The notes: generated by a model from the letters alone, not told the origin. A stretch of DNA of 64,000 nt from Sphingomonas carotinifaciens (GCF_009789535.1 NZ_WSUT01000005.1:434001-498000); one strand, 5' to 3'; shown: positions 54,816 through 64,000, counted from the stretch's first letter. A program made the numbers and translations.

Positions 54816-57800
54816 TTACATATCGACGGTCAGGCCGACGAAGATGTAGCGGCCATTGGCCTCGTAGATGCCCGGATAGGTGTTGCCGTTGCCGAACGAG
54901 CCGATCGGCGAAGCCGTCGCGCTCAGCACCGGGGGCTCGCGGTCCAGAAGGTTGTTGGCGCCCAGGCGGAAGGTGAAGCCATCCTGCACCCGCGCGGTCA
55001 GCGCCAGGTCGAAATAGCTCTGCGAGGGAACGCGCGCGTCCAGCGGGAAGAAGCCGGCGGCCAGATCGCTGTCGCTGCTCGTCCGCTCGAACTCCGTCGC
55101 GGACAGGTAGCGCCAGCGGCCCGAAATGCCGATGCCGTCCGGCCCGTCCCAGGTCAGGCGGACCTGATGACGCCACTTGGACTGCGGATAACCGCACTGT
55201 GCGCCGTACAGGCCGGCGCAGTCGAAGCGCGCACCCGCCTTGTCGCGGGTGAACTCGTCGACATAGGTGCCGGTGAAGTTCGCCGCGAAGCTGCCCGCCG
55301 AGGCGGTACGGACGACGTAGCCCGCATTCACGTCGATGCCGCGCGTCTTGATCGACCCTGCGTTCAGGTTCGTGTCGACCACGAAGCCCTGCGGCGTCTG
55401 CCACAGCGTTCCGGCAGCATCGCGGTTGATCAGGTCGCAGAACTGCGGATTGGCGGTCTGCACGCACTGGTTCAGGATGGTATCGGCTCCGATGACGCCG
55501 ATGATGTCCTTCACCTTGATGCTGAACGCATCGACCGTCAGATTGAAGCCGGGCAGGAAGCGCGGCTGCAGGATGATACCCGCGGTGAACGTGTCTGCCG
55601 TCTCCGGACGCAGGTTCGGATTGCCGCCGACCAAGCCGTTATACTGCTCCGACGGATTGTTCGCGATCAGGCCGTACAGGTTCGCCGGCACGCCCAGGTT
55701 GACGCACTGTGCCTGCGTCGCGGTCGGGTTGGCACCCGCGCACGGATCGGTCGCACCGTCGATCTGCACCGACTGCGAACGGAACAGTTCCTGCACGTTG
55801 GGTGCACGCACCGCGCGGTTGTAGCCGCCACGCAGCGTCAGGTCACGTACCGGGGCCCAGGTGATCTCACCCTTGTACGAGTGAACGCCGCCCGAGGTGT
55901 TGTAGTCCGAATAGCGATAGCCGCCGTTGACCGTCAGTTCGTGGAAGAAGGGGCGGTCGCTGACCAGCGGGAGCTGGATTTCGGCGAAGATTTCCTTGAC
56001 GTTATACTGACCCGCTACCGGCAGGGTCGGGCCGCCCTGGCCCGCCAGATCGCCCGTCGCGAACGCCGTGTCGACCTCCAGCTCCAGCGACTCCTCGCGA
56101 TATTCGCCGCCGATGTTCAGCGCGATGCCCTCGCTCGCCCAGGGCGAGGTGATGCCATATTCGGACCCACGGAAGGTAACCGAGCCGCTGACGATCTTTT
56201 CCTTCGTCTGGCCCTGCATGAAGCCCGCGACCTGAACATAGTTCAGCGCTTCCGGCGTGATCGCCGCGGAACCGAAGATGTTCAGCGGCACGCAGTTCGG
56301 ATCGGTGCCATCGACGACGGAGCGGCAGACGATCTGGCCCAGCGTTGCGGAGCCGGCGCGCGTGTCGGTGATCGCATCCAGCGCGCGCTGCGTGCGCGAA
56401 ACGCTGAATTCGTTGCGATAGATCTGGTTGTACTTGGTCGTGCCATACTGGCCATACACGTCGTAGCTGACGCCGGCCGCGACATCGCCGCGCGCGCCCG
56501 CGACGAAGCGGTACGAGGTGTGCGTCTGGTCGCTCTGACGCCCGCCGCCTTCCACGTTACGACGGCCGATCAGCACCTTGGCCTGGTTGTAGGTCGAGCC
56601 GTCCGGGTTGGTCAGCGTCACCGCATTGCCCGCCCCGTCACGCACCAGATTGGTCGTACGGCAGAAGGTCGCCTGCTGCAGCGGCGACAGGTACGGGTTG
56701 TTGCAGTTCAGGACCTGCGTGTTGCTGAAATTGCCCGACGGCGCGATCTGCGCGACCGAGCGATCGTCCATGAACATGAACTCAGCATAGGGCTTGAACC
56801 CTTCGCTCACGTCGTAATGGGCGAAAAAGCCGGCGGTGTAGCGCGTGTCCGGACGCTGGTAATAGTTCAGCGGGTTCGCATTGTAGAGCGTACGCCCCGC
56901 GACCAAACCACCTGCGCCGTTCAGCGTATATTGCTGCGGCAGGCCCGTCGCGGTGCCGTTGAATACGGCATCGACCAGCGTGAAGTTGGCCGGGAATGCC
57001 GTGGCCGAACCGCCGCAGACATATTCGCTGCTGCCTGCCGCGCCTGCGTTCAACCCGCACGACGAATAGTCGCGGCTGCCTTGCGTGATCGCGTCGATCT
57101 TGCGGTAGCCGAGATAGCCGACCACATGGCCGCGCCCGTCCTCGGTGCCGCCACCGATCTTCAGGTTGACGTCGAACTGCTTGCCGTCGTTGGTGAAGCC
57201 GCTCGGCGCGTCATAGCCGGAGCTGCGCACCAGGTTCTGCAACCGCTGGTTGTTGTTGTTGTGGTTGTAGAAACCATAATTCGCATCGACGCTGACGCCG
57301 GTGAAATCGGTATCCAGCACGAAGTTGACGACGCCGCCGACCGCGTCCGAACCGTAGACCGACGAGGCACCGCCGGTCAGCACGTCGACGCGCTTGATCA
57401 GGGTCGACGGGATGACGTTCAGGTCGGCGGCCGAGCTGGTCGAGTTGGGATCGCCCGGCATCAGGCGGCGGCCGTTGACCAGCACCAGCGTGCGCTGATC
57501 GCCCAGGTTGCGCAGGTTGGCGGTCGCGGTGCCGTTCGATCCGTTCGACACCGACGAGCTTTGCGAGGCGAAGGTCTGCGGCAGGCTGTTCAGCACGTCC
57601 TCGACGCGGGTCGCACCCTGCAGGCGGATTTCCTGCGAGTTCACCACGGTGATCGGGCTGGCCGAGGTCAGGTTCGGCGATGCGATGCGCGAGCCCGTCA
57701 CGACGATGTCGCCGCCGGTATCGGCGTCCGGCGTATTGGAGGTCGCGGGCGCGATCGGCGCCGTCGTGCCCTCGTTCTGGGTGGACGGCGTATCGGTCGT

Positions 57801-57887
57801 CGTCTGCGCCGATGCCGGTGCGATCATCGCGACACCAGTGAACACCGTGGTCACCAGCAGGCAGGTCTTGATGGAAATGGCCTTCAT
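54816..57887 (-). CDS. TonB-dependent receptor
   Basis: Outer-membrane receptor of 1023 residues. The ATG at 57887 follows AAGGGGA and starts a signal peptide (MKAISIKTCLLVTTVFTGVAMIAPASAQ). After a Thr/Pro-rich spacer comes the TonB-box segment GGDIVVTGSRIASPNL. The plug has RVEDVLNSLPQTFASQ, DQRTLVLVNGRRLMPGD, LIKRVDVLTGGASSVYGSDAVGGVVNFVL. It differs from the other two receptors in this window and belongs to the RVDVLTGGASSVYGSDAVAGVVN-type class abundant in Sphingomonads. The C-terminus ends in LTVDM rather than the usual aromatic residue recognised by the Bam machinery. It stands alone with its own terminator. Ligand unknown. Confidence 0.93.
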   Translation of the reverse strand: MKAISIKTCLLVTTVFTGVAMIAPASAQTTTDTPSTQNEGTTAPIAPATSNTPDADTGGDIVVTGSRIASPNLTSASPITVVNSQEIRLQGATRVEDVLNSLPQTFASQSSSVSNGSNGTATANLRNLGDQRTLVLVNGRRLMPGDPNSTSSAADLNVIPSTLIKRVDVLTGGASSVYGSDAVGGVVNFVLDTDFTGVSVDANYGFYNHNNNNQRLQNLVRSSGYDAPSGFTNDGKQFDVNLKIGGGTEDGRGHVVGYLGYRKIDAITQGSRDYSSCGLNAGAAGSSEYVCGGSATAFPANFTLVDAVFNGTATGLPQQYTLNGAGGLVAGRTLYNANPLNYYQRPDTRYTAGFFAHYDVSEGFKPYAEFMFMDDRSVAQIAPSGNFSNTQVLNCNNPYLSPLQQATFCRTTNLVRDGAGNAVTLTNPDGSTYNQAKVLIGRRNVEGGGRQSDQTHTSYRFVAGARGDVAAGVSYDVYGQYGTTKYNQIYRNEFSVSRTQRALDAITDTRAGSATLGQIVCRSVVDGTDPNCVPLNIFGSAAITPEALNYVQVAGFMQGQTKEKIVSGSVTFRGSEYGITSPWASEGIALNIGGEYREESLELEVDTAFATGDLAGQGGPTLPVAGQYNVKEIFAEIQLPLVSDRPFFHELTVNGGYRYSDYNTSGGVHSYKGEITWAPVRDLTLRGGYNRAVRAPNVQELFRSQSVQIDGATDPCAGANPTATQAQCVNLGVPANLYGLIANNPSEQYNGLVGGNPNLRPETADTFTAGIILQPRFLPGFNLTVDAFSIKVKDIIGVIGADTILNQCVQTANPQFCDLINRDAAGTLWQTPQGFVVDTNLNAGSIKTRGIDVNAGYVVRTASAGSFAANFTGTYVDEFTRDKAGARFDCAGLYGAQCGYPQSKWRHQVRLTWDGPDGIGISGRWRYLSATEFERTSSDSDLAAGFFPLDARVPSQSYFDLALTARVQDGFTFRLGANNLLDREPPVLSATASPIGSFGNGNTYPGIYEANGRYIFVGLTVDM

Positions 57888-58114
57888 GAAACGTCCCCTT
57901 TTCTCCGGCGGCTGTGCCTGCCGAAGGAAACTTCGGACCCCGGGCCGGTTGCGGTCACGGGGTCGCTGGCCGGGGTTTTCACGGCGCTGCAACATAGATG
58001 CAACGTCCCATTGAAAGCAGGCCACATATTATTCCAGCGCTGTGGCGGTTAAGCAACAAAACAGTGCGTATGCGGCATGTTGCGTTTCACTCCCGATTTC
58101 GCCAGCAAGAGTGC

Positions 58115-58555
58115 ATGTCAAAGCCCTTCAAGATCCTTCTGTTTCTGCTGCCGCTCACTGCCGCACCGGTACGGGCGACGCCCGTACAGGCATCGGCACC
58201 GCTGGCGGACCAGTTGAAGCGCTGCCGCACGCTGACCGATACCACGACCCGCCTCGCCTGCTACGACGCGATGGCCGTCCTGCCGGGGCGCAGCCGCGAT
58301 CCGGCGCCGCGCCGCGTGCTGAACGAGGACAAGGAAGGCCCGCTGACCACCACGCTGCGCACCGCCAGCGTCGGCGGCGATGGCCGCTGGATCTTCACGC
58401 TGGCGCAAGGGGGCCGCTGGCTACAGACCGACGACGCCCCGCTCGGCCGCCGCCCCAACCCCGGCGACGCAGTGGAAGTCCGCGCTGGCGCGCTCGGCAG
58501 CTACCGGCTGAAGGTGAAAACCGGCCCCTCGATCAAGGTCCGCCCGCTGGATTGA
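58115..58555 (+). CDS. Small secreted protein with LACYDA motif
   Basis: 146-residue exported protein. The ATG at 58115 follows AAGAG and opens a signal peptide (MSKPFKILLFLLPLTAAPVRATP). The mature N-terminus holds a short helical cysteine pair region, LKRCRTLTDTTTRLACYDAMA, split across 36-56 with Cys separated by 12 residues; the same C-x(n)-RLACYD pattern occurs in several small periplasmic proteins. The rest is beta-rich (GRWIFTLAQGGRWLQTDD, PGDAVEVRAGALGSYRLKV), reminiscent of a small SH3-like or OB fold. Function unknown. It is divergent from the third TonB receptor. Confidence 0.75.
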   Translation: MSKPFKILLFLLPLTAAPVRATPVQASAPLADQLKRCRTLTDTTTRLACYDAMAVLPGRSRDPAPRRVLNEDKEGPLTTTLRTASVGGDGRWIFTLAQGGRWLQTDDAPLGRRPNPGDAVEVRAGALGSYRLKVKTGPSIKVRPLD

Positions 58556-58619
58556 CGGGGATCGACGACGTGTCGGACCTCACGGCTTCACAAATCGGTT
58601 TTTGGTGGAACGTGGACGT

Positions 58620-59465
58620 TCAGTGCATGACCATAGGCTTTCGCTGGTGATGGAGATGCAGCGATCTTATCTCAACTGGGGCCATGCCGTTGCGCATGCC
58701 GCCCTCGACGGCAATTTGCCACTCGACGTTATCACTATCGGGATAGGGAAACGTCAGCTGGTAGCAGTAGTTGATCTGATCGTTAGGCCGGCGATTATGG
58801 CAGTCAACAGCAACCACCCGAGTTGCGCGGCCAGGCGAAAGGCCGCGAAGTGCCATCCCTGACCGCTTGCAGCTCAGGTCTTGAAAATCGTCACACGTGA
58901 ACGGGAAGGCTCGGCCGACCGGACCTCGCATATATTCCTGCGCAAGCTTTGCCAGCCACTGCGCATCTCCAGCGCTTGGGGCACGAAAAGCATCCTTAGC
59001 AGTGGTCATCTTAGCGCACTGCTCTGATTGCGCCTCTTCATTTGTCGATGATCCCGGTTCTCCCGGCGGCATCGGGAACGCTTTGTAGCGACTAACTGCC
59101 TCCACGTGCACGACATTGAGCGGAGTCGTCTCGCTGGCATTGTCGTGATCAAACCAATCGTACTCAACAGTCACAACGTCTGTTCGGCAGATCCCGTTGA
59201 TCTGTGGCCACGCGAACTCGGGCTGGGAATAAAGATCGACTTCACGAGGTATACCGCCTCGGGCAGGGTACTCGCGGCGAACAGCCTCGATGACACGCGA
59301 TCCTAAAGCAGGTCCAATAAGCCGGCTTGCGAGGATTCTGGGCGCCAGTGTTCGTGCTTCTTTGACCGTTAGAACGGCAGTTGTCGGTGAAGGCTGCCCG
59401 CCGCCACATCCGCTCACGACCAGGGGCAGACATACCAAATTCCGGCAGAGTGAGCGACGATGCAT
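58620..59465 (-). CDS. Hypothetical lipoprotein in a lower-GC patch
   Basis: Predicted lipoprotein of 281 residues. Signal with lipobox LVVSGC puts the lipidated Cys near residue 20 (from the ATG at 59465; GTG at 59471 is possible, neither with a good ribosome site). The mature protein has no recognised domain. It contains about five further cysteines (GICRTD, SEQCAK, FTCDDFQDLSC, VDCHN, NYCYQ), suggesting disulfides in the periplasm, and a C-terminal HLHHQ. Base composition is close to even here, against about two-thirds G+C around it, and codons ending in A/T are common: signs of recent acquisition. Neighbours give no functional clue. Confidence 0.7.
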   Translation of the reverse strand: MHRRSLCRNLVCLPLVVSGCGGGQPSPTTAVLTVKEARTLAPRILASRLIGPALGSRVIEAVRREYPARGGIPREVDLYSQPEFAWPQINGICRTDVVTVEYDWFDHDNASETTPLNVVHVEAVSRYKAFPMPPGEPGSSTNEEAQSEQCAKMTTAKDAFRAPSAGDAQWLAKLAQEYMRGPVGRAFPFTCDDFQDLSCKRSGMALRGLSPGRATRVVAVDCHNRRPNDQINYCYQLTFPYPDSDNVEWQIAVEGGMRNGMAPVEIRSLHLHHQRKPMVMH

Positions 59466-59755
59466 CCGCACACACTACGTGAAGCGGATAATGTCCGCTA
59501 CTGGGCGGTTTCGGACATTCCAATTAAGATCGGAAGGCGAGACGACCAATGCCTTACCACCTCACAAGTAATGAGATGTACGCGGCGCTCCCAGACTACG
59601 CTCCGGATCACGTGCCCACCATCGACCAGCCACGTTGAGTTCACGGAAATCCCGAGAGCCCTCCATTTGACCACTCGGGGCCATGATCCATCAACCGCGT
59701 GGCTCTATGCATGATGAGTGAGCGGAACAGCCATGCAACGCAACTCTTGCGCGCG
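59466..59755. other. Low-GC intergenic patch with an 8-bp inverted repeat
   Basis: The gap upstream of the lipoprotein gene shares its lower GC. AATGTCCG (59490-59497) and CGGACATT (59512-59519) form a perfect inverted repeat about 25 bases before the lipoprotein start, a possible operator or remnant repeat. No gene was recognised in the rest. Confidence 0.45.
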
Positions 59756-60646
59756 TTAACTTACCGGTCCCGCCACCAGCAGCGGGTCCAGCTTGCGCCC
59801 GCGCCATTGCAGGCCCCAGTGCAGATGCGGCCCCGTCGCGCGGCCCGTCGCGCCCGACAGGCCGATCCGCTGGCCGCGCCGTACCGTGTCGCCCACGCGC
59901 ACATCGATCCGCGACAAATGGAGCAGCGCGCTGTTCAGCCCCATGCCGTGGTCGATCATCAACAGATGCCCTTCCAGCGTGAAGGGGCTGTCCGCCGCCG
60001 CCAGGATCACCACCCCGTCGGCGGGCGCCACCACCGGCGTGCCGGTCGGCACCGCGACATCGGCGCCGGAATGATAGCCGCCGGGCTTGCCCTGATAAAC
60101 GCGCTGCGCCCCGAACCAGCCCGATTGCCGCCCGGTCGCCGGCCAGCGCATCGCCTGCCGCCATCCTTGCGCATCGCTGGTCCGCGCCCGCGCCGCGACG
60201 ATCTGCGCCAGTTCGGCGGGCCGGGCCGCGGCGAACTCGGCATCGGTCTTGCCCGCGCGATAGGGTGCGTCGACCCGCTCGATCCGCCACGCCCGCGGTG
60301 CCACCACCAGCGCGCGCTCCACCCGGCGTCCGTCCGCCAGCGTCGCGACCAGCTGCGCCGACGGCCCCGCGTCACGGTCGAACCCGATCACGAAGCGCCC
60401 GTCATCGGCAAAGGGCACCGCCTCGCCATCCAGCGTCATCGCGGTGGTGCCGGCGGGCACGCGCCCGAAGACCAGCCCGCCCTGGATCGCGGCCCCCTCC
60501 AGCACGATCGCCGCAGGGGTGACAGGCTTGACCGGCGGCGGTGGAGGCGGCGGCGCGGGCATGACCAGCCACGACGCGACGTCCTCACGCGGCGCGACGC
60601 ATCCGCCAAGAGCCGCCACCAGCATTCCCGCCGCCAACACCCTCAT
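59756..60646 (-). CDS. M23-family (LytM) peptidoglycan endopeptidase-like lipoprotein
   Basis: Periplasmic lipoprotein of 296 residues. The ATG at 60646 lies inside the DUF2093 stop (ATGA). A lipobox AALGGC (Cys ~17) is followed by a Pro-rich linker. Residues ~40-150 form an N-terminal beta domain (VPAGTTAMTLDG, FVIGFDRDAG). The C-terminal LytM domain has the zinc-site residues HSGADVA (His and Asp), LLHLSRIDVRVGD and HLHWGLQWRG (HxH). All four metal positions are present, so it should be active in cutting peptide crosslinks. Followed directly by the low-GC island on its 3' side. Confidence 0.93.
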   Translation of the reverse strand: MRVLAAGMLVAALGGCVAPREDVASWLVMPAPPPPPPPVKPVTPAAIVLEGAAIQGGLVFGRVPAGTTAMTLDGEAVPFADDGRFVIGFDRDAGPSAQLVATLADGRRVERALVVAPRAWRIERVDAPYRAGKTDAEFAAARPAELAQIVAARARTSDAQGWRQAMRWPATGRQSGWFGAQRVYQGKPGGYHSGADVAVPTGTPVVAPADGVVILAAADSPFTLEGHLLMIDHGMGLNSALLHLSRIDVRVGDTVRRGQRIGLSGATGRATGPHLHWGLQWRGRKLDPLLVAGPVS

Positions 60647-60843
60647 CGCGGGCGCAGGCTTTCGCTGGCGATCGCCGGGCTCGCATAGGGCTCCTGCGCC
60701 GCCACGCTCCAGTAGCGCAGGTCCTCCAGCGCGATCCGCGCCCCCGACCGGGCGCATACGACATGATCGCCCGGCGACAGCACCCGGAAACCATTGGCCA
60801 TATAGTGCAGGCGCGCGGCCCGATCGGCATTGGACATCAGCAT
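60643..60843 (-). CDS. DUF2093 small protein
   Basis: 66-residue protein of the alphaproteobacterial DUF2093 family. Core motifs are ARLHYMANGFRVLSPGDHVVCARSG and LRYWSVAAQEPYASPAIA (in two segments). ATG at 60843 or 60837 starts it; both lack a strong ribosome site. Its stop overlaps the M23 gene start (ATGA), and it lies 26 bases after xseA, so it belongs to the xseA-DUF2093-M23 transcript. No biochemical function is established. Confidence 0.88.
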   Translation of the reverse strand: MLMSNADRAARLHYMANGFRVLSPGDHVVCARSGARIALEDLRYWSVAAQEPYASPAIASESLRPR

Positions 60844-60868
60844 GGAACGGAACACTTCTCGATAAGGA

Positions 60869-62248
60869 TCAGAACAGGTCGGGCTGTTCGGGTACCACCT
60901 TGTCATAGGTACGCGGGGGCGCGCGCTCAACCCGCGCTTCCACCGCGCCGTCGCGGAAGCGGAGCGTGATGGCGCCCGCCGCACGCACCGCCTCCGCCGA
61001 CGACAGCGTCTCGCCACCCGGCCGCGCGGTGATCCGCGCATAGCCGCGCTCCAGGATGCGGTCGGGGTTCAGCGACTGCACCAGCCGCCAGGTGTTCGCC
61101 AGCCGCTCGTGTCCGCGCTCCACCTGCCGCAGCAGGACGGCGGGGCGCAGCGCCGCGCCCGCCCGGTCCAGCCCGCCGCGTGCCAGCGTCACCCGCCGCT
61201 CCAGCCCCCGGTCCAGCCGCGTGCCGGCATCGTCCGCACGCTGGCGCTGCGGCCCCAGCAACTGGTCGCGCTTGGGCAGCAGCCGCGCCATCGCGTCCAG
61301 CCGCTCGCGCCCGCGCTCGACATAGCGGCGCGCGCACCGCTCGGTGCGCTGGCGGTGGCTGGCGACGGTCAGGCGCAGGTCGGCCAGCACCGGCACCGCG
61401 ATCTCGGCGGCTGCGGTCGGCGTCGGCGCGCGCAGGTCGGCGGCATGGTCGCACAGGGTCGTGTCGGTCTCATGCCCCACCGCCGAGATGATCGGGATGG
61501 TGCAGTCTGCCACCGCGCGCACCACCGCTTCCTCGTTGAACGCCCAGAGGTCCTCAATCGAACCGCCGCCGCGCGCGACGATCACCAGATCGGGCCGCGG
61601 CACGGGGCCGCCCACGGGCATCGCATCGAACCCGCGTACCGCCGCCGCCACCTCGGCCGCCGCGCCCTCGCCCTGCACCTTGACCGGCCAGACGATGACA
61701 TGGGTGGGGCACCGATCCTCCAGCCGGTGCAGGATGTCGCGGATCACCGCGCCGGTCGGCGAGGTGACCACGCCGATCGTGCGCGGCATGAAGGGCAGCG
61801 CCACCTTGCGCCCCCGGTCGAACAGCCCTTCGCCGGCGAGCTTCGCCTTCAGCTTCTCGAACAGCGCCATCAGCGCGCCGGCGCCGGCCAGTTCCATCCG
61901 CTCGATCACGATCTGGTATTTGGATCGCCCCGGATAGGTGGTCAGCTTGCCGGTGGCGATCACCTCGATGCCGTCCTGCGGCTGGAAGGCGAGCGCGTTC
62001 GCCGATCCCTTCCACATCACCCCGTCGATCACCGCCTGATCGTCCTTCAGCGCCAGATAGACATGGCCCGAGGTCGCGCGCTTGTAGCCGGAAATCTCGC
62101 CGCGCAGGCGGACATGGCCGAACTCGCCCTCCACCATCCGCTTCAGCTTGAAGCTCAGTTCGCCCACCGACAGCGCGAGCGCGTTGTCGCCGGCCACCGG
62201 CTCGGCTACCAGCCGCGAACTTTCGTCAAGGAATAAGGGATCGGGCAT
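60869..62248 (-). CDS. xseA: Exodeoxyribonuclease VII large subunit
   Basis: Large subunit of exonuclease VII, 459 residues, which degrades single-stranded DNA together with XseB. The OB-fold nucleic-acid-binding domain is at ~25-125 ([29 protein letters not shown] in segments; [10 protein letters not shown]). The catalytic domain has [35 protein letters not shown] and [23 protein letters not shown] long Arg-rich helical region then a C-terminal barrel with [14 protein letters not shown] complete it. Its ATG (complement of CAT at 62246-62248) shares two bases with purD's ATG on the other strand. AGGA six bases upstream of the start lies inside purD. Confidence 0.96.
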   Translation of the reverse strand: MPDPLFLDESSRLVAEPVAGDNALALSVGELSFKLKRMVEGEFGHVRLRGEISGYKRATSGHVYLALKDDQAVIDGVMWKGSANALAFQPQDGIEVIATGKLTTYPGRSKYQIVIERMELAGAGALMALFEKLKAKLAGEGLFDRGRKVALPFMPRTIGVVTSPTGAVIRDILHRLEDRCPTHVIVWPVKVQGEGAAAEVAAAVRGFDAMPVGGPVPRPDLVIVARGGGSIEDLWAFNEEAVVRAVADCTIPIISAVGHETDTTLCDHAADLRAPTPTAAAEIAVPVLADLRLTVASHRQRTERCARRYVERGRERLDAMARLLPKRDQLLGPQRQRADDAGTRLDRGLERRVTLARGGLDRAGAALRPAVLLRQVERGHERLANTWRLVQSLNPDRILERGYARITARPGGETLSSAEAVRAAGAITLRFRDGAVEARVERAPPRTYDKVVPEQPDLF

Positions 62249-63515
62249 GAACGTCCTGCTGCTGGGATCGGGTGGCCGCGAACACGCACTGGCGTGGAAG
62301 CTGGCACAATCGCCGGGGTTAGATACGCTCTATGCCGCGCCCGGCAACCCCGGCATCGCCGCGCATGCGACCTGCGTGCCGCTGGCCGCGACGGATCACG
62401 CCGCGGTGATCGCCTTTGCGCGTGACCACGCGATCGGCCTCGTCGTGATCGGGCCGGAGGCGCCGCTGGTCGACGGCCTTGCCGATTCGCTTCGTGCCGC
62501 CGGCATCCCCGTCTTCGGCCCGTCAAAGGCGGCGGCACAACTCGAAGGGTCCAAGGGCTTCACCAAGGACCTGTGCGCCCGCGCGAACATCCCCACCGCC
62601 GGCTATCTGCGCGTTTCCAGCCTGGAGGCCGCGGCGACCGCGCTCGACACCACCTTCGGCCTGCCCGTGGTCATCAAGGCCGATGGCCTCGCCGCCGGCA
62701 AGGGCGTGACCATCGCCTTCACCAAGGACGAGGCGCGCGCCGCCCTCGCCGACCTGTTCAGCGTTTCCGGTGCCGAGGTGGTGATCGAGGAGTTTCTCGA
62801 CGGCGAGGAAGCCAGCCTGTTCGTCCTCACCGACGGCACCGCGCTCCTGCCCTTCGGCTCCGCACAGGATCACAAGCGCGTCGGCGACGGCGATACCGGC
62901 CCCAACACCGGCGGCATGGGCGCCTACAGCCCGGCGCGCGTCCTGACGCCCGAACTGGAGGCGCTGGCGATCGACACGATCGTGCGGCCCACCGTCGACA
63001 CGCTGCGTGAGGAGGGCACGCCCTTTTCCGGCGTCCTCTATGCAGGGCTGATGCTGACCGCGCAGGGGCCCAAGCTGATCGAATACAACGCCCGCTTCGG
63101 CGATCCCGAATGTCAGGTGCTGATGACGCGCCTCGACGGCGATCTGCTTGGCGTGATGCTGGCCGTGGCACAGGGGCGGCTTGCCGAGCACCCCGCCCCC
63201 ACCTTCTCGCCCGAGCCCGCGCTGACCGTGGTGATGGCCGCGGCCGGCTATCCCGGCACACCGAAGTCGGGCGGCGGCATCGACAACCTCGCCGCGGCCG
63301 AGGCGACCGGCGCCACCGTCTTCCAGGCGGGCACCCGGATGGACGGCGACCGGCTGGTCGCCTCGGGCGGCCGCGTCCTGGCGGTCACCGCGCGCGGCGC
63401 CAGCGTCGCCGACGCCCAGGCCGCCGCCTATCGCGCCGTGGATGCGATCACCTTCCCCGACGGCTTCTGCCGCCGCGACATCGGCTGGCGCGAAGTGGAA
63501 CGTGAACGCGGTTGA
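62247..63515 (+). CDS. purD: Phosphoribosylamine-glycine ligase
   Basis: GAR synthetase of 422 residues, second step of de novo purine synthesis. The ATG at 62247 gives the invariant opening [19 protein letters not shown]. An ATP-grasp fold follows: [45 protein letters not shown], the YSPARV segment after NTGGMGA, and the metal-binding [14 protein letters not shown]. The ribosome site AAGGAATAAGGG lies inside the divergent xseA gene. It should be monocistronic, with a short gap to the next exported protein. Confidence 0.98.
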   Translation: MNVLLLGSGGREHALAWKLAQSPGLDTLYAAPGNPGIAAHATCVPLAATDHAAVIAFARDHAIGLVVIGPEAPLVDGLADSLRAAGIPVFGPSKAAAQLEGSKGFTKDLCARANIPTAGYLRVSSLEAAATALDTTFGLPVVIKADGLAAGKGVTIAFTKDEARAALADLFSVSGAEVVIEEFLDGEEASLFVLTDGTALLPFGSAQDHKRVGDGDTGPNTGGMGAYSPARVLTPELEALAIDTIVRPTVDTLREEGTPFSGVLYAGLMLTAQGPKLIEYNARFGDPECQVLMTRLDGDLLGVMLAVAQGRLAEHPAPTFSPEPALTVVMAAAGYPGTPKSGGGIDNLAAAEATGATVFQAGTRMDGDRLVASGGRVLAVTARGASVADAQAAAYRAVDAITFPDGFCRRDIGWREVERERG

Positions 63516-63606
63516 AGCTGTAACACGACCGTGACACGATATCCCCGTCAGGGAGGCCGCTCCTTTTCTTCCTTGGGAGAGAAGAAGCGGCAAGGGGGAG
63601 AACACC

Positions 63607-64000
63607 ATGCGGTTCACGGCATTCGTCGCGCTCGTCGGCCTGCTCACCACCGGCGCGGCGCCACCGCCGCTGCCCCAGGCCAAGGCGCGCAAAGCTGCGT
63701 CGCCGGTGCGCTGCATCACGCCTGACCGCACGAACAATGAGATCATGGTCACGAACGGCCGCGTCTTCGCCCCCGGCGCCCCACCACCACCACCACCACC
63801 ACCACCGCCGCCGCCACCGCCACCACCGGCGGTTCTGTCGGCACCGGTGCCGGCACCGTCCGCCCCACCCGCCCCGATGGTGTCGCAGACGCTCGCCCGC
63901 ATGCCGGGGGTGGCCACCGCCCCTTACGGCACGCCTGCGAACACCGAACGCTATGCCGGCCAGCAGGTCGCGGCGGTACAGGACGTCGCCACCAACCCCG
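63607..64000 (+). CDS. Exported polyproline protein, probable N-terminus of a YfbK-type VWA protein (partial)
   Basis: The frame starts with ATG after AAGGGGGAG and runs off the right edge; 131 codons are visible. A signal peptide (MRFTAFVALVGLLTTGAAP) leads to a short segment with one cysteine (VRCITPDRTNNEI), then 16 consecutive prolines (63781-63828) and a second Pro/Ala/Val stretch. The last visible part, NTERYAGQQVAAVQDVATNP, resembles the lead-in of YfbK/von Willebrand factor A proteins, where NTERY... is followed by PVSTFSIDVDT. The assignment depends on that match, and the diagnostic VWA domain lies outside the window. Confidence 0.6.
   Translation, partial: MRFTAFVALVGLLTTGAAPPPLPQAKARKAASPVRCITPDRTNNEIMVTNGRVFAPGAPPPPPPPPPPPPPPPPAVLSAPVPAPSAPPAPMVSQTLARMPGVATAPYGTPANTERYAGQQVAAVQDVATNP

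Overview
This is a gene-dense, GC-rich (about two-thirds G+C by eye) chromosomal segment of an alphaproteobacterium, most likely a Sphingomonas-like member of the Sphingomonadales. The case rests on three large TonB-dependent receptors, TonB-linked tryptophan-halogenase-type flavoproteins, a DUF2093 gene in the order M23 peptidase - DUF2093 - xseA, strong C/G bias at third codon positions, frequent ATGA/GTGA/TGATG stop-start overlaps, and REP elements carrying the CTGAGCGAAG core. No phage, insertion sequence, CRISPR array or rRNA is visible; the only RNA gene found is a tRNA-Leu.

Region 1 (1-19270) is a glycan-utilisation locus. A GH3 exo-glucosidase faces leftward. Facing rightward are a GH2 beta-glycosidase with an N-terminal LamG-like domain, an SGNH esterase, a type B carboxylesterase, a ROK regulator and a GH9 endoglucanase. 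A convergent TonB receptor follows, and divergent from it are three coupled halogenase-family flavoproteins, the middle of which has lost the catalytic residues. The likely logic is outer-membrane uptake of an esterified beta-glycan fragment, periplasmic de-esterification and hydrolysis, and ROK-controlled expression.

Region 2 (19360-31249) holds an ohr/ohrR peroxide-defence pair with two identical palindromic operators, an unrecognised small ORF, a Phd-like/PAS fusion protein, a hemerythrin protein, a hybrid histidine kinase whose end appears frameshifted into a REPIN, an OmpA-type lipoprotein, a CPA-type antiporter and a second TonB receptor. Region 3 (31250-41538) carries MFS, dicarboxylate and DMT transporters, a class A penicillin-binding protein, threonine aldolase, an epimerase-like SDR, an M28 peptidase and a lactonase-type metallo-beta-lactamase-fold protein.

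Region 4 (41539-54459) has a large structured repeat, pepN, csaA/GST, a gltD-DUF2059-gltB operon (glutamate synthase) preceded by two palindromes, uppP, an NDUFA9-like protein and tRNA-Leu(CAG). Region 5 (54460-64000) has a third TonB receptor, a small secreted protein, a lower-GC lipoprotein island, and the housekeeping block M23 peptidase - DUF2093 - xseA, whose start codon overlaps that of divergent purD. A secreted polyproline protein, probably the N-terminus of a YfbK-type VWA protein, runs off the right edge.
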